A DNA stretch of 64,000 bases from Calonectria ilicicola (Eukaryota; Ascomycota; Sordariomycetes; Hypocreales; Nectriaceae): positions 2,480,001 to 2,544,000 of the forward strand of contig CP085827.1 in NCBI GenBank assembly GCA_020809705.1. Direction: 5' to 3'. Positions 52,889 to 63,217 of the stretch are shown in pieces. The notes beneath the pieces are model-generated. The model saw only the letters and a program-made list of their open reading frames with translations, was not told the DNA's origin and ran no database searches. Each line of letters opens with the position of its first letter. Positions within the stretch are counted from its first letter, which is position 1. The translations under genes were made by a program, and so were the position numbers.

Positions 52889-53583
52889 TTTTCTTTTGTC
52901 ACGGATGGCGGAGAGACACCGCAGTGTAAGCATACTTTTGGCGTTTTTGGGTGGACAGCACTTGAGGCATCCACATGGGAAATCGGCGCAGAAGTGAAAG
53001 GGACGGATATTATTTATTTTTATTATCTTTTTATCTTTTTTAATGGGTGCTGGGCCGAGGAATTTATGAGCCCCCGGTTTCAGCTGGATGCATCATGAGA
53101 GAGAAACAGCATCTACATGTATTTATGCTTGTAAATGAGTCAGCCATCTAACGGAAGATGGATATGGGCCTGACAACCATCGGGAAGGGAATCTCGGTGA
53201 CGATATGGATCACGGTAGATATTCGGGATAGACGAAATGGTCAAAATACGAAAAAGGAAAATATTTTATTCAATTCTCATGTTTTTTGGTGCAAGAAGAA
53301 AATTGACACTCTGCATCCAATGAAGTCATCATGAGTTGAATTTCCCCTAGTCGAACTCTAGCCCACAGTGGTGCAGTGCACCGTGTTGGCTGAGCTCAGC
53401 GATGGGCCGAGCTTTAGCCGGCCAAGCTCTCCACCCAACTTTCTCATCGTCGCGTTCAGCCAGCTCGACGCCAAAGTGCACTGCAGCTCGCGATCATTTC
53501 CGCGGCAGTGTCCCTCTCCCCTTGGATCGCGCCGAAACCGAAATCCTTGCGACTCGCAGAATCATACTGCGACCGCCGACAAG
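52889..53583. other. Intergenic region, 0.7 kb
   Basis: 3' flank of the large regulator and promoter of the BuGZ-like gene. A T-rich stretch with TTTTTATCTTTTTATC-like repeats lies near 53010-53042. Frames from 53368 to 53717 overlap the leader and start of the next gene and are not separate genes. Confidence 0.4.
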
Positions 53584-54674
53584 ATGGGCAAGAAGAAGCG
53601 CGGCCACCCCGACGTCGAGGAGATCCTCAACCGTCCCTGGTGCTACTACTGTGCGAAGCTTTGCGCCTCTCCCCCGCGAACAACCCCAGGCTGACTAGGC
53701 ATTATAGGCGAGCGTGATTTCGAGGATTTGAAGCTTCTCATTTCTCACCAGAAGGCGAAGCACTTTAAATGTGACCGATGTGGTCGACGTTTGAACACGG
53801 CCGGAGGTGCGTCTGGCCCCAAATCCAAGCACCCATAACCATGGCGGTCAATGAATGGCAAGAAGCTGACTTGGCGACTCGCTCCATCTAGGTCTCTCCG
53901 TGCACATGAACCAAGTCCACAAGGAGAATCTCACCCAGGTCGAGAATGCGCTCCCGAACCGACAGGGCCTTGAGGTTGAAATCTTCGGTATGGAGGGTAT
54001 CCCCCAGGAGATTCTCGACCAGCACCGCAATCGCATCATCCAGAACTTCTACCAGGCGCAGGAGGACAGGCGGATTGCGACCGGAAACCCTCTTCCTGGT
54101 CAGGCCATGAAGAACCCGCGAAAGAAGCTCAAGGTTGAGTCGGCCGACGAGCTCAAGAGGAGGCTGGAGGAGTTCCGCACGCAGAGAAAGACTGGAGGCG
54201 CGGATACTGCCAACCCTCCTGCGGCCAATTCGGGTTCCTTTGTACGTCCTGCTTCCATCTCAATGTTTTTAACATGCGCTAACTTGATGCAAGAACTACG
54301 ATCAACAAGCCAGTCAGCCCAGCTACCCCAGCCAGGCGGCGCCTGGAGCAGCCCAGTATGGATACTCAGGAAGCTCGCTACCTGCTCGCCCATCAGGAAA
54401 CCTACCGCCAGCACCAGGTCTTCCTCAGCGGCCAGGCCAGGGCGGTGCCAGTGCCCCGCCTGCGCAGGGCGACGACATCGACCAGCTGATCCGCATGGCC
54501 GAGGCGGGCATCAAGCCACCGCAAAAGACCGATGCTGGAGACGATGGCGACAAGAAGGGCAAGAAGGACAAGGAAAAGAAGTCGCGTATGATTTACGACG
54601 ATGCCGAGATCAGCCCAGAGGAGAGAATGGCAGCGCTCCCACGGTACGTCTATACGCCCGTGGCGGCCGCCTAA
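53584..54674 (+). CDS. BuGZ/ZNF207-like C2H2 zinc-finger protein
   Basis: Relatives bind Bub3 and microtubules and help chromosome alignment; some also act in splicing. Exons 53584..53650, 53708..53806, 53892..54241 and 54294..54674 give 298 aa. After a Lys-rich start, two zinc fingers form residues about 20-70: [21 protein letters not shown], and Leu-Ser-Val-His-Met-Asn-Gln-Val-His, the hallmark N-terminus of this family. Introns 1 and 2 cut between and within the fingers. The middle is Pro/Gln/Gly/Tyr-rich and low complexity. The C-terminus, Glu-Ile-Ser-Pro-Glu-Glu-Arg-Met-Ala, may be the Bub3-binding GLEBS-like part, which is inference. Kip3 lies 1.7 kb downstream. Confidence 0.9.
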
Positions 54675-56347
54675 GGCTCCTTTTTGTCTCCTTCATCTTT
54701 TTCAAGATCTAGATGCTATGCGCAAAGGAGGGGGGAACGAACCTTACGGGACAAGACTCTGTCAAATTGGCGGAATGTATCGTGGATGGGTATAGGCCTT
54801 GTATTTGCATGGTAGGCGTCATGGGTGTAAATTATAGGAAATCAAATGTGATTTTAATCCAGTCACCGTCATCAGCCGCTCCGCCTTGGGTGAAGAATTG
54901 AGCCGTGCTTAAAAGGGGGCTGTCTACATAGAATGCACCCCTTGAAAGGTTGTCCCCCTGTGACTTGTTCTCTTTAGATATTATAGACATTGATTGCCTC
55001 AAAAGGTGAATTTGGTAGCCCGAAAACAAATAAAGTAAGAAATAAATATTGAAACAGCGTCATTCAAATTATTTTTCTTCATTTGGTTTATTTTATTTAG
55101 GTAATAAGATTTTACCATGCGGCCGTCAAGGGGAATGGGAGCAAAATAAAAAAGGGAACGATACTTCAAGGGCTGAATTGCATGTCTGGTTGACACAAAG
55201 AATGAAGATGGGCGAGGCCCCCCGGATGGTTCATCCAGTTAATTATGGAGCAAGTCCATTACAAGGTCCAGAGCTCATCTACCCATCTCAATGCAGGAGG
55301 CACAGCGTGGCATTCACAATTAAAGGCCCAGCACATGCTCCGGGTGTCGAAACAGGCGGCGCTCCTCAATGTTGCAGGGCCCGAAGACGGCGAGGGCCGA
55401 GAGCCGCGGCCCCACCAATGACGAAGACATGGATGGATATGGGTGGGCATGAGGAATAACAAAACAACCCGTCTGAGCGCAATTGGCCCAGAGGTGTGAC
55501 TCTGGATGGATCTGTCATCTGGGGCAGCATGATGGGCGGTCAGTTTCAACACAGGCCTGTTTGGACAGGGCCAGTCAGTGTTTGTTTTTGGCAAGACAAG
55601 GCAAAACAAGACTCCGCAGTGGGTGCTACGTGTTTATGATTTTGTCGAGCGTGCAGCAGCTTTGTCCACATGTCATTGCTACGAAAAAGGAAATCAACTC
55701 TTTTTCTATTTTTACTTTTTAATTTTTGAATCGCGACTCATTAGGCACACACGGGATGGATCCGAATATGATAGATGATTTATAGACCGATATTCGTGTG
55801 TATTATTGCACCCACACCGGATGAAGCAGCCAAATGAATGAATGAATTGCCGGTTCACAAACGCCGGGAAAAGAAAGCATGTGTATAGGGTAGCGAATGG
55901 CACCGCATGCATCGGCAAGGTTACCCCTGGCTTATTAGACGCAAGGGAGCTCCACAGTGGAGAACTCGGTGTTGCCAAGGCAACGAAAACAACAAGTAAG
56001 TGATGGCCCCTAGCTGCACGGCGCCATGGGCCGCAACAACACTCAACGTCCCTGCACCGTGCGGCAGTTCCAAAACTCAAGAAGAGAACAGGGCGAACAA
56101 CTACCGTCCTTCTTCAACTACTAACCCACCCATATCACAGCACATCGCGACATTCCTCAGCACCGTTCTCATGAGAGCTGCTGCAGTTTTGCGGACGAAT
56201 CCGACCCTGTCCTTCATTTGACCAACTCGCCCGTTTTGTTTACTTCACTGTTTTGAACTTCACGTGAATCGTCGCACGCTGTCGACGCTTCCACTTCCAG
56301 GAGCTTAGAGCGACACCGTCCACGAGGAAAAACAACACAATAATACC
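54675..56347. other. Intergenic region, 1.67 kb
   Basis: 3' flank of the BuGZ-like gene and promoter of kip3. Frames at 55049-55459, 55712-56080 and others carry no recognisable domain. An A/T-rich part lies at 54980-55110. No RNA gene or inverted terminal repeats were seen. Confidence 0.35.
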
Positions 56348-59300
56348 ATGGCGGCCTCGGGATTGACAGCCGCCACGGGCCAGTCGTCCATTACCGTTGC
56401 TGGTATGTCGCGCGCATTCCAATCTAGGTTGACTTGTCGCTAACTGCATCATAGTCCGTGTGCGGCCCTTCACCATCCGCGAAGCTGCGCAATTGTACGA
56501 AGAGCTCTCTAACTGTGCACCCGACCGCGTTTTGCTAATTCATCTGACAGACAAAAGAGTGACGATGGCACCGTCTTCTTGGGCGACGGCTCCCTCGCTG
56601 CTGTTCCCACACCCAAGCTTCACCAGCGCGGTCTACGCAACGTCATCAAAGTCGTTGACGACCGATGCCTGTGCGTCGACTCTCTCTGCGCGATTCCTCA
56701 AACACACAAGCTAACCAAGTGAATAGAGTCTTTGACCCCCCCGAGGAAAACCCCGTCCACAAGTTCGGAAGAAGTGTCCTTCCTACATCCAAAAAAGTCA
56801 AGGACCAAGTCTTTGCCTTTGACCGAGTCTTTGACGACAACACCACACAGTCGGAAATCTACGAAGGCACCACCAGAAACCTGCTCGACAGCGTCCTCGA
56901 TGGATACAATGCCACAGTCTTTGCCTATGGCGCCACTGGATGCGGCAAGACGCACACCATTACCGGCACATCGCAGCAGCCGGGTATCATCTTCATGACC
57001 ATGCAGGAGTTGTTCGAGAAGATTGATGAGCGCAGCCAGGACAAGACCACCGAACTTACCCTTAGCTACCTCGAGATTTACAACGAGACGATTCGCGATC
57101 TCCTGGTCCCTAGCGGTGGAATCGTCCCCAAGGGCGGCTTGATGCTGCGTGAAGACAGCAACCAGGCTGTCACCGTTACTGGACTTACCAGCCACCGCCC
57201 CAAGGACGTGCAGGAAGTGATGGATATGATTGTTCAAGGAAACGAGTACCGAACTGTGTCTCCTACAGAGGCCAACGCCACTTCGTCACGATCGCACGCT
57301 GTGCTCCAGATCAACATTGCCCAAAAGGACAGGAACGCAGATGTCAGTGAGCCTCACACCATGGCTACCCTGAGCATAATCGATTTGGCTGGTTCTGAGA
57401 GAGCCTCCGTCACCAAGAACCGAGGTGAGCGCCTTACCGAAGGTGCCAACATCAACAAGTCTCTCCTCGCCCTTGGAAGCTGCATCAACGCCCTCTGCGA
57501 CCGTCGTCAAAAGGCCCACGTTCCCTACCGAAACAGCAAACTTACCCGTCTGCTCAAATTCTCACTGGGCGGAAACTGCAAGACTGTCATGATCGTCTGT
57601 GTTTCGCCTTCCAGCGCTCACTTTGACGAGACCCAAAACACACTTCGATACGCCAACCGTGCCAAGAACATTCAGACCAAGGTGACGCGCAATGTCTTCA
57701 ACGTGAACCGACACGTCAAGGACTTTTTGGTCAAGATTGACGAGCAGATGGCCCTGATTAACGAGCTCAAGGCTCAGCAAAAGAATGCCGAGAAACTCTT
57801 CTTCGCCAAGTTCCAGAAGCAGTGCGAGAAGCGTGATTCGACAGCCCGTGAAGGCATTCAGAGACTCCGAGTCGCATACGACAACTCGGCTTCGGAGCGC
57901 CAGGAGCGCGTCAACAACATGAAGAAGCTGAAGGCAATCGAGCGACGACTTGGCATGCTCTCCGGATGGATCGCTGCTTTCGACACCGTCTGCGAGCAGC
58001 GTGGTGACGAGGACGCCATGCCCCCCAACCTGCTCACTATTCGCAAGACTGCCCACGGCATCCTCCTAGAGCTGGAAAACAGCCGACACCACATTCACCA
58101 GAAGCTTGAAAAGTCGAGCTGGGAGAGGGCTATCGACACGGCCCTTAACCACAGTCTGCGACAGCTTGACAGCACTGAGGGCGCTGACAACGGTGAAGCC
58201 GACAGCCTGTACCGGGAGGCTGAGGTCCTCAAGTCCAACTTTAACCGTGAGGCTTATCGGGAGGTTCTTGAGCAGGACAAGGCTGGCGATGTTGCCATGG
58301 TGCAGACACTTCTTACGGCTCAATTTGACATTCTCGCTTCTCTATCCGACACTATCAACATGGATGAGGAGGAAGCTGTTACACACGCTAAGGGGATTAT
58401 CCACCGTCTTCTGCAGACTGGATACACGGCTGCGTCGCATGTTGTCAAGCCAGACGGCTCTCTTCCCGTTTCCGAGACTTTCACCCCGTCGCGCCGTGGC
58501 ACCCCCAAGCGCAAGAAGTTGCCCACCGTGTTTGTCAAGCCGATCGCACAGCCCGCCTTTGCGGCAGCCCCTGTTGAGCCTCATCATGTCAGCCCTATGA
58601 AGGGTTCGCCCCGACGACGTAAGGTGATGGGAGCAACTAAGAAGGGTGTGAGCTTCACACCAGTGAAGAAGAACAAGAAGGGAGGCGTGAGATGGCGGGA
58701 TGATGAAACGGAGGATGGTACACTGGCGGACTTTCAGACACCCCAGAAATTTAAGGGCACTCCTTCACCCCAACACATTTCACCGGAAAAGAGCATGATT
58801 GCTCCTCCTGTTGCCGCTTACTTGGACGAGGAGCCACTGCCAGCAGAGGAGCCCGAGGAGGAGGAAGAAGAAGAAGAGGAGGAGGAGGAGGATGAAGATG
58901 TCGAGGGGACTGAGGACCTTGACCTACCAATGCTCCCAAGTGAGATGGAAGTCACCAGGGAAGAGCCCCGCGAGCAGACTGCTACCATCAGCCTGGACGT
59001 GAGCCCCGAGCCACCCAGGACCACTGGACTGGTTATGGCCAAGCCCAGCCGATTCCAGGCCGGTTTTCTCAAAGCTCGCCCTTCAACTGGTGGATCCCCC
59101 ATCTCACGACTCCCAGCAATGAGCATCAACCTGGCTTCGAGCTCCCCCGAGACCTCTCGAACTCCCCCACTGCGATCCCTTGATGTCGCTAAAACCGGCA
59201 ACCTGTCGCCTTCGCCCTCGAGCATGGGAGGAATCCCAGTCCGTTCTCTTCGATCAAGACGATCCGTTATTGACGAGAACAGCCCCCTAAACAACAGCAT

Positions 59301-59781
59301 TGGCTCATCGGGATCAGACTCGGATGCTAGCAGCATTGATGCCCGCAAGTTGCGCACCGCACTCCACACTGCCATGAAAGACAAGGCGCGTAGGGCCAGC
59401 CTTATGTTGGCTGGCGGAGCGGCGGCGCCCGGCACGAGGCGTATCTCGTCGATTGGATCGATCGGCGACCGTTCGGGCCCACGACCAAGCTTGCCCGCTA
59501 TGGCCAGCAGCGCCAATGGTATCTCTCGACTTCGCCGCGGTAGTGCAGAGCGAAGAAGGAGCCCACCTTTGACATGCTCGCCTCCCACTGACTGGAAGAC
59601 GGACCGTACGCTTACGCCTGGCCAAGCTCGACGGATGAACCTGGGAGGAAGTCTCAGAATGGAGACTGGAGGAAGCCCTCGCCAGGGCAGCGTCCTCTCT
59701 GGTGACAGGGCCCGGCGCGTCACTATTGGTGTCGGAGCGGGCTCTGGTCACCGTAGACAGGGAAGCACGTCATATCGGTAA
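56348..59781 (+). CDS. kip3: Kinesin-8 Kip3-type motor protein
   Basis: Plus-end-directed microtubule motor and depolymerase controlling spindle length and chromosome alignment. Exons 56348..56402, 56455..56494, 56551..56670 and 56727..59781 give 1089 aa. The small 5' exons restore Ile-Thr-Val-Ala-Val-Arg-Val-Arg-Pro-Phe at the motor start. The ATP site Gly-Ala-Thr-Gly-Cys-Gly-Lys-Thr lies near residues 140-147, then switch I Ser-Ser-Arg-Ser-His, switch II Asp-Leu-Ala-Gly-Ser-Glu, and Tyr-Arg-Asn-Ser-Lys-Leu-Thr-Arg-Leu-Leu. The long insert between motor blocks (Pro-Glu-Glu-Asn-Pro-Val-His-Lys) and the neck Asn-Ile-Gln-Thr-Lys-Val-Thr-Arg-Asn-Val mark kinesin-8. A coiled coil follows. The tail is basic and Ser/Pro-rich with a nearly unbroken Glu run (58843-58899). 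The motor is at the N-terminus, as in Kip3 and Klp5/6. Confidence 0.95.
58843..58899 (+). repeat. GAG/GAA repeat coding for a Glu run in kip3
   Basis: A purine-only GAG/GAA tract encoding about 15 acidic residues between the motor/coiled-coil part and the basic Ser/Pro-rich tail. It probably varies in length between strains. Confidence 0.8.
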
Positions 59782-60805
59782 TTGTGGAGGGAGTAGTGTA
59801 TAGTTTAGCTGGGCCGGATTTAAATTGTTAATGGGGGCGGGCCTTTGGATGAGTGATGCGAGTGTTTTGAGCCTGGAGTTCCGGATACGGTACGGATGCA
59901 TAGGGACCTTAGAGACCTGACTGATGTATGAGTTTGTACAATGAAATTGTATTGGAACACGCTTTGACGTTTGGTGGATGACAGACATTTGGTGAATTCT
60001 CGTGATGCTGACGCCATGGAGCTGGTTAGTGTTCGGCGTTCTGGTTCCCTTTTTAAGCAATGTGTTTATGCTTGAATCCTGGGGAGCGAATCGGTGAGTT
60101 TGGTGATGGAAAAAGAGGCGTCGAAGCTAGGAGAGGTGCCGTGACTGAACCTGTTGTGGTAGGTGGTAACGCCGAAACGCTCCACTTGGCACGGCATTCT
60201 CGCCATGTCATTGGTGTTTCGGCGTTAACTAAGGCGTGACACACCGTCCTCTTGGTCGTTCAAATCCGAATGCTACAACACGGTACGTCAGCTTGAAGAG
60301 TTCTTCTGGGTCTACTACGAGAAAACAAGTAATTGGATTGGTTAGGGGTGGGCTAATCAGTGTACTCTATTCGGCACCGTCGTAAGACGCCAAGAATGAC
60401 CAACTGTACTTATACTCAATCATTCGTGAGGGGCAAGTGATCAATTAGGTATCTGTACATTCTGCTTTAGGGCGTACTTGCGAAGCTCACATATCCAACC
60501 CCATTAATAATAGTGGCTGGGCGCGGTGCAAATCGTTTCGGCGATAGATTATGTCCGCCGGGTGAAAGGTGAATGAAGCCTTTGCGCCATGGCTGTAGTT
60601 GCAAGTCATGATGCCAATGCCTACCCATGACTTTGGATCAGTATGGATGAAAAATTATATAAGAGTCAGGTTATGGACGCAATTTGAAATGGAATCTCAA
60701 CAACAATCAACGCTCCGGTTTACTTGATCATATTCCATTGCTGCCTCAATCGCATCTTCACTTACACACATCGCATCATCAACGATACTTGCACAAACAG
60801 GAAAC
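59782..60805. promoter_or_regulatory. Intergenic region with the SDR promoter
   Basis: 1.02 kb between kip3 and the classical SDR gene. TATATAAG at 60656-60663, 143 bp before the SDR ATG, is a good TATA box. A weak pol III B-box-like word near 60258 has no A box partner. No further gene was seen. Confidence 0.45.
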
Positions 60806-61690
60806 ATGTCAGCTCCAACTCCCGTTTGGTTCATTACAGCTGCTTCCTCTGGATTCGGACACGAAATCGCCCTCAAGGCGCTGGAACTTGGCCACAAGGT
60901 CATTGCCACGGCCCGTAAGACGTCGCGCATTCAGGACCTCGCTGAGGCGGGCGCCGACACACGGGCGTTTGACGTGACGGCCTCGTTTGCAGACATCCAA
61001 GATATTGCCAACGACGTATTTGCCAAGTATGGGCGCGTTGACTACCTCATCAACGCCGCGGGCTTCATCCTCGACGGCGCCGTGGAGGAGACGTCACCAG
61101 AGGAGCTGTACGCTAGCTTCAACACCAACGTATTCGGGACCTTTAACACGATTCGGGCATTTTTGGGCGGCATGCGATCGCAGCCCCTGGGTCAAGGCGG
61201 TCTGCGCGGGACTGTGGTGACGTTTGGCAGCATCGGCAGCTGGACGGGTGGTGCGGGCTACAGCGTATACGCCATGACCAAGTCGGCCGTGTCGTCGCTG
61301 GCCGAGTCGCTGCGCGAGGAGCTGGCGCCCTTTAACATGGCTGCCACCGTCGTTGAGCCGGGCTACTTCCGCACAAGCTTCCTCAACCCGGGCGTCAAGG
61401 TATACACCGAGGAGCGCATGGCGGCGTACGAAGACGAGGCCACGCCCACGGGGGCGATGCGCAAGGCTTTGGTCAATACGGACGGGAAGCAGCTGGGCGA
61501 CGTGGTCAAGGGATGCCAGGTCATTGTGGAAATACTCACACACACGGGCGTTGGAAAGGGCCGCGAGCTTCCCGTGCGGATTGTGTTGGGCAGTGATTGT
61601 GACAAGGGAATCAGGGATGAATGTGCGGCTACGTTTAAAATTCTGGATGACTGGCACGATGCTATTGTGAACACTGATCACAGTGATTAA
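60806..61690 (+). CDS. Classical short-chain dehydrogenase/reductase
   Basis: NAD(P)(H)-dependent oxidoreductase of 294 aa, intronless. The cofactor loop is Thr-Ala-Ala-Ser-Ser-Gly-Phe-Gly (residues 11-18, TGxxxGxG with Ala for the first Gly), followed by Ala-Thr-Ala-Arg-Lys, which suggests NADP. Asn-Ala-Ala-Gly is at 83-86. The catalytic set is Ser142 (Gly-Ser-Ile-Gly) and Tyr155-Ala-Met-Thr-Lys159. Pro-Gly-Tyr-Phe-Arg-Thr follows, as in the 17beta-HSD-like / 'versicolorin reductase-like' group of fungal SDRs. The substrate is not evident. A TATA box lies 143 bp upstream. Codon use is GC-rich like that of the housekeeping genes. Start at 60806 fits the usual distance to the cofactor loop. 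Confidence 0.92.
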   Translation: MSAPTPVWFITAASSGFGHEIALKALELGHKVIATARKTSRIQDLAEAGADTRAFDVTASFADIQDIANDVFAKYGRVDYLINAAGFILDGAVEETSPEELYASFNTNVFGTFNTIRAFLGGMRSQPLGQGGLRGTVVTFGSIGSWTGGAGYSVYAMTKSAVSSLAESLREELAPFNMAATVVEPGYFRTSFLNPGVKVYTEERMAAYEDEATPTGAMRKALVNTDGKQLGDVVKGCQVIVEILTHTGVGKGRELPVRIVLGSDCDKGIRDECAATFKILDDWHDAIVNTDHSD

Positions 61691-62489
61691 TGGGGAGGAG
61701 TTAAACAAGGTTGACAATTGGTTTAGTTGTATGTAGTCATGGATGAAGTCGTGGGTTATTGGCACTTTCTCTCTAAATTTCACTCTCTGCACACCTACTT
61801 TCGTTTTCTATCCTTGGCAACTTGAACAAACGATAAAAGGCTGAGGAAAAATCTCGACAGGTTTCGTACGGTCCAAAGGTACAGTGATGTTAAACCGAGC
61901 GATGTACATGATGGATTGTGCACACATGGAAAGTGTTGAAACAGGTATAAGATCGCTTGTTGTAAGGAAAGCAATAAGGGGCGCGCTATTCTTTGAGAAA
62001 TGCCGTAGGGATCGTTTTGACAACAGGCAACAAGTATATAAGATACCACTGACACTTGTGCTGCGCCTGATCGTGCCAACCGCAAAGCTGCGAGCCTCAT
62101 GCCCACCTACCCACCACCCATACCACTAACACCTCTGGCAGCCCTCTGGGGGGGACCTTCCCGGGGGGCCTTGCTGCACTCGAAAATACTTTGCTACCAT
62201 TGGGAATTTTCGGATTTTGCTTGCGTCATGACCACAGCCTCCATAGGCTTCCCATTAGAAGAAGCAAATCTGGAAGGCGCTTCACTTACAAGTTCACACC
62301 CTCAACAGCTTTGCTTAACAAATAAGAACATCATCAGGCTCGAATGTAAAATAAAGTGCATTTGTACAACAAATACCACTTGCAAAATACAAATTCATTG
62401 CATAAACTTAAGTCGGCCTCAGATTAAACAAGTCCTCAGTAAGCAAGAATTAAGTATGGGATTGTCTTAGGGCATAATAACGTCTCAGT
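61691..62489. other. Intergenic region left of the MITE
   Basis: 0.8 kb with only short frames (61795-62470 on both strands). A G7 run lies near 62149. No recognisable feature. Confidence 0.35.
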
Positions 62490-62492
62490 TAA
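62490..62492. repeat. Target-site duplication TAA, left copy
   Basis: TAA directly left of the MITE; the matching copy is at 62974-62976. Confidence 0.7.
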
Positions 62493-62973
62493 GGCCCTGA
62501 TCGGCCGTAAGTCTGAGATAAATTCGAAGGAGGATGTGGGGACAAAAAATGAATAAATTTCGGCTCTATCCCTCTTCGGGCAGTGTTTTTGGCCCGTTTT
62601 TCCGCCAGACTTATGATAAACCTGAGAGTGGGACTTTGGCTTGTGTCTCAATGTACCTTTTGATGTTATTTCTAGTCGGTCATAGCATCTTGGCTGCTAT
62701 TGGTGTTGAAGTAGAAAACCGGGTCAAGACGGCAGAAAAACAACACTTGAGATAAACCTAAAAAAAAAGGAGGTTTATCTTAGATTTTAGTGAAAAATTG
62801 AAGAATTTGATCCTCTCAACCACAAGGCTGCAAGGCTGGTATATCTAAAAGGGAAGGCGGTGAGAGCCTCAACGGTGCCTCGGGCTAGAAGGGGTACAAC
62901 CGTGACTTTGGCTGCCTTCAAAGTCACTGTGGATACGGCCAAACTTATCTCAGACTTACGGCCGATCAGGGCC
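62493..62973. mobile_element. PIF/Harbinger-like (Tourist-type) MITE, 481 bp
   Basis: The two ends are perfect inverted repeats of 29 bp: left 62493-62521, beginning GGCCCTGATCGGCCGTAAGT, and right 62945-62973. Directly outside both ends is TAA (62490-62492 and 62974-62976), a 3-bp target duplication. Terminal GGCCCTG-like bases plus TAA/TTA duplications are typical of PIF/Harbinger elements. Inside there is no transposase frame; the longest open frame is 73 codons. A 10-bp internal hairpin AGATAAACCT/AGGTTTATCT lies at 62750-62780 around an A-rich loop. A non-autonomous element is therefore likely. Superfamily is inferred from ends and duplication only. Perfect repeats suggest recent insertion. 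Confidence 0.82.
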
Positions 62974-62976
62974 TAA
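62974..62976. repeat. Target-site duplication TAA, right copy
   Basis: TAA directly right of the MITE; the matching copy is at 62490-62492. Confidence 0.7.
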
Positions 62977-63097
62977 GTCTTGATGCTATGTTAAAAGGGA
63001 CCTCGGTTTCGGGTTCGGTACCGGGTTTCATTTTTGCGTGAGTCACATTATATCCATCCTAGCCAGGGCGCAAGGCTGTCATTGCTTTCAGGTTCAC

Positions 63098-63113
63098 TAT
63101 ATATATATATATA
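63098..63113 (+). repeat. (TA)8 microsatellite, possible TATA box of the hydrolase gene
   Basis: Sixteen bases of alternating T and A, 105 bp before the ATG at 63218, followed by TAAC. It could serve as a TATA element for the next gene. Confidence 0.6.
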
Positions 63114-63217
63114 ACCCTTCAGAGATGTATGTACACACAGAGATGTAGACAAGATATCTTCTTCTGACAGTTCTTCTACAACCAAATTTATCCGAACACC
63201 CAATATATTGAATCAAT

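Noticed and set aside
58818..59723. 301-codon frame antisense to kip3
   Set aside because: Ser/Arg-rich shadow of the kinesin tail's Ser/Pro/Arg and Glu codons; no independent protein features.
60250..60280. GTTCAAATCC, another B-box-like word
   Set aside because: No A box and no matching T stem; no tRNA can be folded around it.
62534..62755. 73-codon frame inside the MITE
   Set aside because: Too short, no transposase motif; explained by the non-autonomous element.
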